Positions 8,999-18,924 of a stretch of 43,786 nt of DNA are shown piece after piece (within the stretch, counting starts at the first letter, position 1; every line of letters starts with the position of its first letter). The stretch spans positions 1 to 43,786 of the forward strand of contig DSAS01000048.1 in assembly GCA_011046365.1 (NCBI GenBank). Reading direction: 5' to 3'. The position numbers were made by a program, and so were the translations under genes. The notes beneath the pieces were generated by a model. The model was not told where the DNA came from and ran no database searches. It saw only the letters and a list, made by a program, of their open reading frames with translations. This DNA comes from Fidelibacterota bacterium (lineage in GTDB: Bacteria; Fidelibacterota; UBA2242).

Positions 8999-10972
8999 CT
9001 ATTTTAAATAGAGCATCGGTTTAACGGTCTGTTGCACCGAATTTAAATTTAACTGGTAAAAATAGATCCCGGCACTAACCTTTTTTCCGCGTGAATTGGT
9101 ACCGTTCCAGACAATCTCAGCCAGTCCGGCGGGGAGCAGGTCCGCAACCAACTCCGTAATTATGGCACCTTTCAAATCAAATACCAGCAACTGGACATTT
9201 TCCGGGCGGGTCAGAATAATCGGAATAGTGGTATGATCATTGAAGGGATTAGGATAATTTTTCCCGATATAAAGATGAGGCGTCAACTTCTCAATAACGG
9301 AATTATCCACCAAGGTAAAAACCATTTTCCGCAAATTGAATCCGCCCTTGATAAAATTCAGTTTAAGAGTATGATTCCCACTGGGAAGTTCCACCGATTC
9401 AATGGTAATAGTCTGCCAGTTTTGCCAGTCCCCGGTATTGGGAATGCTCACCGATTCGCTAATTACCTGATCATCCAATAATACTTGCATATTTCCGGTA
9501 ACGGTAGAGCTGGCGATTTGGAAACCCAGGTTATATTTTCCACCATAGACAATCGTCACAGTATAATTCAACCACTCCCCATCTTCAATCCAGCCAATAT
9601 TATATAACCCGGAGTTTTTTTCAATATCAACACCATCGTTCCGAAAGGCGGAGCCGCGATTCCAGGGCTGGTCGGCATCCCAGCGGACTTTTTTATAGTC
9701 CTTGTCAAAATAGGCGATCCCGTTATTACCTAAATCATAATGCTCCGCCTCGATAGTCCCGGGTATTATGTTCAGGCTAAACGGTTTTGATACGGTTCCG
9801 AATTCCGGATCAGTAATAGCAGCAATCACATCCGGTCGAAAGCTACAATTTTCTAGTTTCAGATTATTCGCCATACCGGTCATTGCTGAGATGGCAAAAG
9901 ACCTGGACGGTTTGGCTGCATTACCCTTCCAATAATCAATGATTTGCTGATATTCCGGGGTAATAGTTGCCGATAACGGACTGGTAACCGTTTCAAACTT
10001 TTTATGCGCCCACCAGTTCCAGCCGATATTCTGCTGTTCCATCAACTGGATTGTCTCATAATACCACCCATTGGAATTTTCACCACTTTCACCCAGCCAG
10101 AGCGGTGTGACGGTCTGGGTTCGCAGGTTCCGGTATTGCTGAATAGAACCAAGATCAGTTTCATTCCAATATTTATGAAACGCCCAGACCATATTGCTGT
10201 CAAAGCGGGGTGCCAATCCGCTGAAATCCGTCGCATACCAGTTCCCTTCGATAAACAATATATGATTGGTATCTACTTCCCGCACCGCACCGGCAAGGCA
10301 AATATAAAAATCACGCAAAACAGTGTTGGCATAGCCCTCCGGCAGCACCGGTTCATTCAGCAGATCGTAGCCGATAATCCACTCCTCATCGGCATAATAA
10401 GCGGCGATACGTTTCCAGATTTCGATTGTCCGATCCTGATTAGCCGGCTCTGTCCATAACCGGGCTTCACCGTCGCTGTCACTGATATTTCCATAATTCT
10501 GTCCACCGGGAGCACAGTGCATATCGAGAATCAGATAGAGATTGTTGCGCTTGCACCAAACCAGCAGCGTATCAATAATCTCAAATCCGGTATTAATGAA
10601 AACACCCGGAGAATCTATCGGCGAGAAAAATTCATAATGAAAGGGCAGGCGAATATGATTGAAGCCCCAATCAGCAATCAGTTTGATATCTGCTTCAGCA
10701 ACATAATTTTTCCGGTATAATTTGAAGAACTTTGCCGTTTCCTCTGCCCCGATTACATCAATAATCTGATTTCTGATATACGACGGCGAACCGTGACCGG
10801 GAGTGTGGAGCATATAGCCCTCCGGAACCAGCCAGCCGCCCAGACCGTAACCCTTCAGGATTATCTTGTTTCCACCAGTATCAAGAATATCAAACCCCAG
10901 TGTTTTAAAAAAACCGGCATATAGCTGCAGGCTGATCAGCATTAACAGGGCAATTCTGACAATTTTATTCAT
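8999..10972 (-). CDS. GH5 family hydrolase with CBM6-like module and T9SS-type tail
   Basis: GGWLVPEGYML, HIRLPFHYEFF, YDLLNEPVLP, LWLGESGEN; CBM6-like IEAEHYDLGNNGIAYFDKD...VDIEKNSGLYNIGWIEDGEWLNYTV; tail NYPNPFNDHTTIPI. Confidence 0.85.
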   Translation of the reverse strand: MNKIVRIALLMLISLQLYAGFFKTLGFDILDTGGNKIILKGYGLGGWLVPEGYMLHTPGHGSPSYIRNQIIDVIGAEETAKFFKLYRKNYVAEADIKLIADWGFNHIRLPFHYEFFSPIDSPGVFINTGFEIIDTLLVWCKRNNLYLILDMHCAPGGQNYGNISDSDGEARLWTEPANQDRTIEIWKRIAAYYADEEWIIGYDLLNEPVLPEGYANTVLRDFYICLAGAVREVDTNHILFIEGNWYATDFSGLAPRFDSNMVWAFHKYWNETDLGSIQQYRNLRTQTVTPLWLGESGENSNGWYYETIQLMEQQNIGWNWWAHKKFETVTSPLSATITPEYQQIIDYWKGNAAKPSRSFAISAMTGMANNLKLENCSFRPDVIAAITDPEFGTVSKPFSLNIIPGTIEAEHYDLGNNGIAYFDKDYKKVRWDADQPWNRGSAFRNDGVDIEKNSGLYNIGWIEDGEWLNYTVTIVYGGKYNLGFQIASSTVTGNMQVLLDDQVISESVSIPNTGDWQNWQTITIESVELPSGNHTLKLNFIKGGFNLRKMVFTLVDNSVIEKLTPHLYIGKNYPNPFNDHTTIPIILTRPENVQLLVFDLKGAIITELVADLLPAGLAEIVWNGTNSRGKKVSAGIYFYQLNLNSVQQTVKPMLYLK

Positions 10973-10984
10973 TTGTTTTTATCC

Positions 10985-13939
10985 TTATCGTAAAAACAGA
11001 CACTTTTTAATATCATGAACACTCTCAGAGGCTAGCTGAATAAAATAAATCCCCGAACTCACCGTTAAACCCTTCGTATTCTTTCCGTCCCAAACAAGCT
11101 GATGGTTTCCCGCCGTCAAATGCTGTTTTATTGTTCGAATTAAACACCCGTTGACATCATAAATGAACAACTCAATTTGCCGGGAATCCGGCAGGCTGAT
11201 TTCGATCAAAGTTCGGGAATTAAACGGATTCGGGAAAATCCGCATCAGGCGGCATTTCTCAGGAATAATTACCGTTTCCACCGCATTTTCTTCAATCCGA
11301 TCACCAAACGCTTCAATTCCAAACCAAACTGTGGGCATCTGTAACTGATTCAGTAAAATACTGAATCGTCCATCTCCATCCGGTAAGATGGTTGCCGGAT
11401 GACCGTTTTCCATACCGTTACCATCCAGTCCAAAAACATGCAGCGAGTCGGCACTGATGTTCAACTTCACAGAGACAATCACCGGCTCAATTTCCGTCGG
11501 TGCATGACCCCAGTTATCGTGAAAGGTCTGCATTCCATCCCACAGCATGCCCTGATTCTGTATGCGGGTAGAAAGTGTTATTAGCGACGTTTTCGATATT
11601 CTCAGCGGGCGATTCTGCAGTGAAATCCAGGTCAGTGTGGCAACATTACCTGCCCCAACCAGTTCCAGGTCACCTACAATCAGATTTTGATAATCATGCA
11701 GCCAGCCAGTCAGACCAATAATTTTCGGTGTATTAACCGTAAAAAGATCGTTATCCCAGATTAATTCACCGGTATCTGTTGTCACCGGAAACGCCGGTGT
11801 ATAACTCACGGGCTTGATTCTCTGTAGCGCTTCAAAACTCTCAATCTTCAAAGCATGCTGCAATGCCAGCGACTGAGCAACCGGAAAATGACCGGTCCAG
11901 GAGCCGCCATCATTCTTGGGAGCCAGCAAAATATCATCGGGATGGTAGCTGATTGTTATAACCTCATTAGCCGGCTGGATACAGGCTGTGCGGAAGGCTT
12001 TGGCGCAGGTTGGCAGCAAAGCCATCATCACCGTATTCCGATGAATGCTAAAATAACTGCTGATAAAATCGGTTTCCCAATCATCCGACGAATTACCGTT
12101 ATAATCAAACAGTATCACACCATCAATATCATGAAATCCGGCATAGGCGGCTGCCATCAGGACTCCCTCGGTCTGGAACCTGTTCGGGAAGGGATGATTA
12201 TACTCGCTGACGGTATAGGGTTTGCCCTGAACCGGAACGCCGCCAAACAATGCACTGACCGTTCCGCCGATTTTACTGGTGAGCATGGAAGTATTGTGGA
12301 TCAGCCAGTCGGTACCTGACCAGGGCTCATTGGGAAACTGCGGATGATCCCAATAGGCATGATTATCAACATAATCCAGACGCGCCTGACTCACAAGATC
12401 GCCGATCCCCACATTCCAGTTCGTCCCGGTAATTGGTACCCGAACACCCAGGTCGCTTTTTAAAAATGTCGCCATTTCGTTGAACAATTCATCCTGCAGT
12501 CCGATGTAAAAGGAAGAAATATCTCGCACCCTGGCATCGGTATAACTCAGACATTCACGGTAAGCAATCCGGCGCACATTCCGGTTCTCCAGCGTTTCGT
12601 CACCCTCCAGTCCCACAACTGCCGGTTTCCCGAAAAATACATTATCAAACCAGAAAGCGCCGCTGGTGAGACCGAAACTAAATGCCAGACGGGTATTATC
12701 GGCACACATTGCAGGCGCCCGGAAGGTGAATTGGAACTCACACCACTCGGTCGTTATTTGAAAACTCCTGCCGGCGAACCAGGTCCACGGACTGGAATTT
12801 TGCAGGATCGCTAATTCAATTTCCCGCGTGGCATCAGAACGGGCGACAAAGGAAACTACATAGACCGAATCCTGTTCGATCGTCAGCGCCGGCTGTTTCC
12901 ATTGCAGATGCCAGCTTTCGGTTCCCGGTTGCAGAATCGTGATTCGGGCACATTGCTCACCCTCATAGGCATCGGCAACCCGGGTCATCAGTGCATTGGC
13001 ATTGTTATGCAATTCCATCTCCCAGTTGCCCGCCAGTGGCAGTGATTCAAAACCGCCGTCCGGAATCTGATTGACGGGGACAATCGCAGCAGCGCTCTGA
13101 TTCCAGGCAGAATCCAGGGTTTCGGTTGTCCCGTATTTTACGGACAGAAAATTCAGCCAGCGGTCATCCAGCATCCGGTTATGGCGTCGGGTCAGTTTAC
13201 CGCCCTCACTGAAATGTTTCAGTCCATCGTCCCGCCACATTCGATAAAGTGAATTTTCATTGACGATTTCAACCATTGCCATCACCGGATCGTTCACCAG
13301 CGCCAGTCTGGTATAGGGATTCACATGGGTTAGCAGTTGCCGGGCATACTCCTTCTGCAACGCGATTAAATCCGGATCAAACAGATTGACACCCTTACCA
13401 AAATCCTGTAACGAATCGGCATCGGGAATTCCATCGGCGACTTTAACAGTTCGGGAACAATGCAGATTGATATTGGCGTAAATACCATTCTGTTTCAGCA
13501 TACTGATCAGATATTCCAAACGATCGAGGGTCAGTGGATTCAGATGACGCGTGTCCTGTCCCCACTCGAATAGACTCTCTCTACTCCAGGGATTGTCCAT
13601 GTGATGAAAGCGAACCAGGTTTATTCCCATCTTGCGCATCCGACCGGCAATCAAACCGGCTTTGGCTTTGGTCGGGAAAGCGCCATCCGCCGCCAGATTC
13701 ACACCCAAAAACCGAATCCGGCGGTCCTTTACCGCAAAATGTCCCTCGCTGTTTACCATTACAAATTCATCCGCCTCAATCGGATCAACCGGAAAAGAGG
13801 GCAGAAATTTCTGCGTGCTGGAGTCATTTGCCGGTAAATAAAATTGAAAAACATTTTCAAAATTTTGCGCCACGCCTGGCTGAGCCACAATCATTAAGAT
13901 AAAGAGAAAAAATGCTTCCGCCGGATGTTTATTTTTCAT
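10985..13939 (-). CDS. Large clan GH-A-like hydrolase with internal CBM4/9-like domain and T9SS-type tail
   Basis: RRIRFLGVNLAADGAFPTKAKAGLIAGRMRKMGINLVRFHHMD, putative acid/base MVEIVNEN, putative nucleophile YTVSEYNHP; internal jelly-roll-like segment IPDGGFESLPLAGNWEME; tail IFPNPFNSRTLIEI. Confidence 0.7.
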   Translation of the reverse strand: MKNKHPAEAFFLFILMIVAQPGVAQNFENVFQFYLPANDSSTQKFLPSFPVDPIEADEFVMVNSEGHFAVKDRRIRFLGVNLAADGAFPTKAKAGLIAGRMRKMGINLVRFHHMDNPWSRESLFEWGQDTRHLNPLTLDRLEYLISMLKQNGIYANINLHCSRTVKVADGIPDADSLQDFGKGVNLFDPDLIALQKEYARQLLTHVNPYTRLALVNDPVMAMVEIVNENSLYRMWRDDGLKHFSEGGKLTRRHNRMLDDRWLNFLSVKYGTTETLDSAWNQSAAAIVPVNQIPDGGFESLPLAGNWEMELHNNANALMTRVADAYEGEQCARITILQPGTESWHLQWKQPALTIEQDSVYVVSFVARSDATREIELAILQNSSPWTWFAGRSFQITTEWCEFQFTFRAPAMCADNTRLAFSFGLTSGAFWFDNVFFGKPAVVGLEGDETLENRNVRRIAYRECLSYTDARVRDISSFYIGLQDELFNEMATFLKSDLGVRVPITGTNWNVGIGDLVSQARLDYVDNHAYWDHPQFPNEPWSGTDWLIHNTSMLTSKIGGTVSALFGGVPVQGKPYTVSEYNHPFPNRFQTEGVLMAAAYAGFHDIDGVILFDYNGNSSDDWETDFISSYFSIHRNTVMMALLPTCAKAFRTACIQPANEVITISYHPDDILLAPKNDGGSWTGHFPVAQSLALQHALKIESFEALQRIKPVSYTPAFPVTTDTGELIWDNDLFTVNTPKIIGLTGWLHDYQNLIVGDLELVGAGNVATLTWISLQNRPLRISKTSLITLSTRIQNQGMLWDGMQTFHDNWGHAPTEIEPVIVSVKLNISADSLHVFGLDGNGMENGHPATILPDGDGRFSILLNQLQMPTVWFGIEAFGDRIEENAVETVIIPEKCRLMRIFPNPFNSRTLIEISLPDSRQIELFIYDVNGCLIRTIKQHLTAGNHQLVWDGKNTKGLTVSSGIYFIQLASESVHDIKKCLFLR

Positions 13940-13940
13940 T

Positions 13941-15809
13941 TCAATAGGTCAACCCGTAGCCGTATTCATAAAGCGGCTCATATTCGGCGTCACCGACGTT
14001 CACCGGAATCTGGTCCATGCTTCCCGGCCAGGAATGGGACAACTTGCCCGTCGGTGCATAGTCACCAAACAACACATCAGCGACGCCGGCCCCTTCGGTA
14101 CCCGGCAGCCAGGCGGCTACAATTCCATCGCAGAGGAGGATTAAATTATCCAAAATCAATGGACGCCCTGAGACAATCACGACCACAGTGGGGATCCCCG
14201 CTGATCTTAAGTTTATAACCGTTGTAATATCCTGTTGGGAAAAGTTCAAATCACTGCGATCACCGACCCCTTCGGCATAGGGTGTCTCACCAATTACAGC
14301 GATGGCAATATCAGCCGTCCCCGCGTCAAGCCCATCCTGCGAGTAGGTCACCTGGATAGAATCTCCGGCTCGTTGTTGAATCGCTTCTAGAATTGTTGTC
14401 CCAGGAGTAATCGCGCCGGAACTGCCCTGCCAGGAGATTGTCCAGCCGCCGCACTGATTGCCGATATCATCGGCGTTTTTCCCGGCAACGTGAATATGCC
14501 GCACCTGATGGCTGACAGGCAGCACCTGATTATCATTTTTAAGTAAAACCAGCGACTGGCGGACACACTCCCGGGCGATATCCCGATGCGTCTGCGAACC
14601 GATTCCGGCTGTCAAAGACCGGTCGGCGAACGGATTTTCGAACAGTCCCAGCGCAAATTTCTGCCGGAGAATCCGGCTAACCGCATCATCAATCCGCAAC
14701 TCAGAAATTTTACCCTGATTTACCAGCTGAAGGGTAGTAGCCAAAAATTCCTGATAACGCTGCGGCAGCATGATCATATCAATTCCGGCATTAACAGCGG
14801 TTTCAATATCACTGCCGAAATCCCCCGGCAGTTGATCAATCCCACTCCAGTCGGACACCAGAAATCCATTAAAACCCAGCTCATCCTTCAATACCGTCGT
14901 CAGCCAGTAGGAGTTGCCGTGCATCTTTTCACCATTCCAACTGCTGTAAGATGCCATTATCGAGCCGGCACCGGCGTTAATTGCGGCTATATAACCCGGT
15001 AGATGAATCCGGCGCATGGTGGTTTCATCCGCTTCCGTATTGCCCTGATCGTGCCCGCCGGTGGTACCACCATCACCCAGAAAATGTTTGGGACAGGCTA
15101 AAATAGCCGAATTATCCGCCAGATCACCGCCCTGATAACCGGTAACCGCGGCAGCTGCCATCATCTCTGCCAGTTCCGGCGTTTCACCAAAACCTTCGTA
15201 AGTGCGTCCCCAGCGTTCATCCCGCACTACGGCGATACAGGGTGAAAAGGTCCAGCGAATACCGGTTCCTGCCACCTCCTCCGCCGTTGCCCGGGCAGCC
15301 CGCTGTACCAGATCGGGATTACGCGTACAGCCCAATCCGATATTATGGGGAAAAATCACGGCGCCGTAAACGTTATTATGACCATGAACCGCGTCAATGC
15401 CATAAAGTAAGGGAATTCCCAGACGGGAGTTAAGAGCCTGAATTTGAAACCTGTCTACCATATCCGCCCAGGCAGACGGCTGATTAACCGCCGGCACCGA
15501 CCCACCACCACTGAGAATACTGCCGATCCCGTAAGTCTGGATATCCACTTCATTTTGTAAAAAACCGCGGTCAATCTGGATCATCTGACCGATCTTTTCA
15601 GCCAGTGTCATCCGGGCGAGGAGGTCTGTAACCCGCTCTTCTATACTACGACGGGGATTTTTATAAATTTCAGTGTAACGGGGACCGGTAGAAGCCTCTT
15701 TCGTGCAGCTTGCTGCCAGAAAATACAATCCGATCAGTAAACAGACATAGATTGGATTTAGCCAGAAGTAACGGCATTTTTGGTCATTTCTTTTGAAAGA
15801 CCCGTACAT
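13941..15809 (-). CDS. GH3 beta-glucosidase-like lipoprotein
   Basis: Lipobox-like LYFLAASC; MTLAEKIGQMIQIDRG; GIDAVHGHNNVYGAVIFPHNIGLG; CPKHFLGDGGT; GFLVSDWSGIDQL. Ends at YGYGLTY, so no C-terminal Fn3 domain. Confidence 0.88.
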   Translation of the reverse strand: MYGSFKRNDQKCRYFWLNPIYVCLLIGLYFLAASCTKEASTGPRYTEIYKNPRRSIEERVTDLLARMTLAEKIGQMIQIDRGFLQNEVDIQTYGIGSILSGGGSVPAVNQPSAWADMVDRFQIQALNSRLGIPLLYGIDAVHGHNNVYGAVIFPHNIGLGCTRNPDLVQRAARATAEEVAGTGIRWTFSPCIAVVRDERWGRTYEGFGETPELAEMMAAAAVTGYQGGDLADNSAILACPKHFLGDGGTTGGHDQGNTEADETTMRRIHLPGYIAAINAGAGSIMASYSSWNGEKMHGNSYWLTTVLKDELGFNGFLVSDWSGIDQLPGDFGSDIETAVNAGIDMIMLPQRYQEFLATTLQLVNQGKISELRIDDAVSRILRQKFALGLFENPFADRSLTAGIGSQTHRDIARECVRQSLVLLKNDNQVLPVSHQVRHIHVAGKNADDIGNQCGGWTISWQGSSGAITPGTTILEAIQQRAGDSIQVTYSQDGLDAGTADIAIAVIGETPYAEGVGDRSDLNFSQQDITTVINLRSAGIPTVVVIVSGRPLILDNLILLCDGIVAAWLPGTEGAGVADVLFGDYAPTGKLSHSWPGSMDQIPVNVGDAEYEPLYEYGYGLTY

Positions 15810-16653
15810 AATCTACTTCCATGCGCTGCGGAAAACTTGTTGTATTATCGGGATTCCCGGGCCAATTGCCCCCCACGGCTACATTCAACAAGAGATGAAA
15901 ACGCTGATCAAAGGGCGCCGGATAAGCATGTCTGGTCGAATACCAGGAAGTCTGGGTCTGATAAAGCATATTATCAACATACCAGCGAAATTGAGTGCTG
16001 TCCCAATCAAGTGTGAAGGTGTGAAAACCGGTAGCAAACGTACCATTGGACAATGAGTAGGAATCACCAGTATGGACATTATTCGGCCATTCCCCACCGT
16101 AATGCAGCGTGCCATAAACCTTTTGGGGTTCGTGACCAAGCAGCTCCATAATGTCAATTTCACCGCTGGCTGCCCAGCCGCCATAAACCCAATCTGTCGG
16201 CAACATCCAAATCGCCGGCCAAAGTCCCTGCCCACAGGGTAATTTGGCACGAATTTCAAAACGCCCGTATTTCCAGTCACCCCGGTTCTTTGTCCGCAAC
16301 CGGGCAGATGTATATTCGCGGGTCCCTTCCGGTCCCGTGTAATTTTCCTTTATCGCCTGAATCACTAAAACCGAATCCTCAATCCAGGAATTTTGAAACC
16401 GATCTGTATAATATTGCAATTCGTTATTGCCACCACCCAGGGCGTTGACCTCGTGTTCCCACTTTGTCAGATCAATCTCAGCACCGTTAAATTCATCATG
16501 CCAGACCAGTTCATAACCTTCAGGTATTGGGATGGTATCAGCAGCCTGGGAATTGCCGTGATTCTCAGCAATGCCACCGCATCTCAACATCAGGCAGAAG
16601 GAAAACAGCCAGAGCGCAGTCAGTTTAATATTCGTCATCATTTTATTCCACAA
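15784..16653 (-). CDS. GH16 laminarinase-like lipoprotein
   Basis: LVWHDEFNGAEIDLTKWEHEV, GRFEIRAKLPCGQGLWPAIWMLP, catalytic GEIDIMELLGHEP, VYGTLHYGG. Signal with lipobox-like LMLRCGG; more likely start about 16641. Confidence 0.9.
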   Translation of the reverse strand: MWNKMMTNIKLTALWLFSFCLMLRCGGIAENHGNSQAADTIPIPEGYELVWHDEFNGAEIDLTKWEHEVNALGGGNNELQYYTDRFQNSWIEDSVLVIQAIKENYTGPEGTREYTSARLRTKNRGDWKYGRFEIRAKLPCGQGLWPAIWMLPTDWVYGGWAASGEIDIMELLGHEPQKVYGTLHYGGEWPNNVHTGDSYSLSNGTFATGFHTFTLDWDSTQFRWYVDNMLYQTQTSWYSTRHAYPAPFDQRFHLLLNVAVGGNWPGNPDNTTSFPQRMEVDYVRVFQKK

Positions 16654-18898
16654 TTTTACAGGTAATTTTCATAACATCAACAGAATTTCCGCCAACCATA
16701 ATTTCAAATTCACCAGGCTCTACGATAAATTCATAGTTATCATTATAAAATCCAAACACCTTATTATCGAGTATAAAGGTAACGTCCCGGCTCTCGCCTG
16801 CTTTCAGCTCCACTTTTTCAAATGCCTTTAACTCTTTCACCGGGCGGGCAATGGAGGCAACAAGATCCCTGATATACAGCTGCACTACCTCCCGGGCACT
16901 ATATTTTCCGGTATTTTTAAGAGTAACACCTACCCGGAGTGGCTCTCCTATTCTGATTACAGGGCGGTTAAGTCTCAGATTCTCATATTCAAAATCCGTG
17001 TAACTAAGTCCGTAGCCAAAAGGATAAAGCGGCTCTTTGGGACCGTCAATATATTTTGACACAAAACCTTGCTGATCATTCAGTTGTGGTCTTCCGGTAT
17101 TGAGTTCATTATAAACCAGCGGCTCCTGACCGACATGATACGGAAAAGTCACCGGTAATTTACCCGAAGGAACAACATCGCCGAATAAAATATCGGCAAT
17201 GGCATTCCCCGACTCACTCCCCGCCTCCCAGCTCATTAAAATAGCGGGAACGTTTTCAGCAAGCCAGGGAATGGTTAGCGGACGACCGCCGAACAGGACC
17301 ACAACCATCGGTTTTCCCAGCCTGTTCAACTCCTGTAACAGCTCCAGCTGCCTTCCCGGAAGTCCAACATCCATACGGCTGCGGGCTTCACCGGACATCA
17401 TGGCGGTTTCACCAACGGCAGCGATAATGACTTCCGATCGGCGGGCTGCTTTAATCACACTTTTAACATCAATTTTCCCGTCAAAACTGCGGACATTGTT
17501 GTTATCAATATCAAGACCTTTAACAAAATTAATGCGGGTTTCCGGCGATACTATCGCCTGAATACCTTCCAGAAGAGAAACCGCATTATCAGCGCCCGCC
17601 TGACAGCGCCAGTTACCCAGCGGTGAATCTTTGTCATTCGACAATGGTCCGACAACAGCAACGGACTTAATATCCTTAGACAGCGGCAGTAAGTTGTCAC
17701 TGTTTTTCAGCAATACCATTGATTCTGCGGCAATCTTACGTGAAATTGCCCTATTTTCATCCGTCAGTAGCTGGGTCTTTTCACGTTCTTCCGAACAATA
17801 TTTATAGGGATCATCAAACAGTCCCAGCTGATATTTAATTGTCAGAATACGCCCTACGGATTCATCAATCAGGGCTTCATCAACTTTTCCTTCCTGCACA
17901 AGATTTTCCAGATGACGCCGGTAAGCAAAGGATTCCATGTCCATATCAGTCATCCCGGTGGCTGCGATTTCAGCCGCCTGTTTCAGATTCGCCGCTACCC
18001 CATGGTTAATCAACTCCGCAATGGAGGACCAATCCGACACCACGAAGCCCTCGAACCCCCATTTTCCTTTTAAAACATCCTTGACCAGAAAGCGGTTTCC
18101 GGTAGCCGGTATACCATTCAGTGTATTAAAAGCGTTCATAAAAGTGACGGCACCGGCATCAACGGCGGCTTTAAAAGGCGGTAGATAAATATTGTAAATG
18201 GAATAGAGAGACAATTCAACGGAATTGTAATCCCGTCCGGCTCGGGCGGCACCATAGGCGGCATAATGTTTGGCGCAAGCGGCAATAGTATTTTCTGAAC
18301 TCAGATCGTTTCCCTGGTAACCTCTTACCTGGGCGGCAACCATTTGAGAGGCAAGATAGGGGTCTTCACCGGCACCTTCCATGATTCTGCCCCAACGGGC
18401 ATCGGGCGAAATATCCGCCATCGGGGCAAAAGTCCAGTGTATCCCCGCGGCGGCGGCTTCCCCAGCTGCAACCGCTGCCGCCTTTTCTACCAGTTCCGGA
18501 TTCCAGGTCGCCGCCATCGCCAGAGGAACCGGAAAAGATGTTTTATATCCGTGAATTACATCTATCCCGAAAATTAAGGGTATATGCAGGCGGCTACTAT
18601 CCACGGCTAATTGCTGTGCGGCACGGGTCGCCGCAGCACCAACGACATTCAGCATGGAGCCAACATTCCCGTTTTTTATGTCATTATAACGATAGGCTTT
18701 GGCATCATCCTCCGGTTTTGGACCGGTCATGTCCCACTTATTACTGTACTGGTTCATCTGTCCAATTTTTTCGGTCAATGTCATCCGGGATAACAGATTT
18801 GCCACTTTCCCGGCGATTTCTTCCGGCGACAGCGCCTGCCCTAAAACTGCTGCAGTTAATAATCCCAGAATAAGCTGAATCCAGACAAACTTTCTCAT
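16643..18898 (-). CDS. GH3 beta-glucosidase (BglX-like), exported
   Basis: MTLTEKIGQMNQYS, IFGIDVIHGYKTSFPVPLAMAATWNPEL, CAKHYAAYGAARAGRDYN, GFVVSDWSSI, C-terminal Fn3-like domain. ORF given to 18928, but ATG at 18898 has AAGGAAAA upstream and starts the signal peptide MRKFVWIQLILGLL. Confidence 0.92.
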   Translation of the reverse strand: MRKFVWIQLILGLLTAAVLGQALSPEEIAGKVANLLSRMTLTEKIGQMNQYSNKWDMTGPKPEDDAKAYRYNDIKNGNVGSMLNVVGAAATRAAQQLAVDSSRLHIPLIFGIDVIHGYKTSFPVPLAMAATWNPELVEKAAAVAAGEAAAAGIHWTFAPMADISPDARWGRIMEGAGEDPYLASQMVAAQVRGYQGNDLSSENTIAACAKHYAAYGAARAGRDYNSVELSLYSIYNIYLPPFKAAVDAGAVTFMNAFNTLNGIPATGNRFLVKDVLKGKWGFEGFVVSDWSSIAELINHGVAANLKQAAEIAATGMTDMDMESFAYRRHLENLVQEGKVDEALIDESVGRILTIKYQLGLFDDPYKYCSEEREKTQLLTDENRAISRKIAAESMVLLKNSDNLLPLSKDIKSVAVVGPLSNDKDSPLGNWRCQAGADNAVSLLEGIQAIVSPETRINFVKGLDIDNNNVRSFDGKIDVKSVIKAARRSEVIIAAVGETAMMSGEARSRMDVGLPGRQLELLQELNRLGKPMVVVLFGGRPLTIPWLAENVPAILMSWEAGSESGNAIADILFGDVVPSGKLPVTFPYHVGQEPLVYNELNTGRPQLNDQQGFVSKYIDGPKEPLYPFGYGLSYTDFEYENLRLNRPVIRIGEPLRVGVTLKNTGKYSAREVVQLYIRDLVASIARPVKELKAFEKVELKAGESRDVTFILDNKVFGFYNDNYEFIVEPGEFEIMVGGNSVDVMKITCKIVE

Positions 18899-18924
18899 AA
18901 TAAATATTTTCCTTCTTTGTTCAA

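Noticed and set aside
8993-9001. 3-nt gap between convergent genes 7955-8995 and 8999-10972 as evidence of a fused or mis-called gene
   Set aside because: Both ORFs end in complete family-typical C-termini; simply tight convergent genes.
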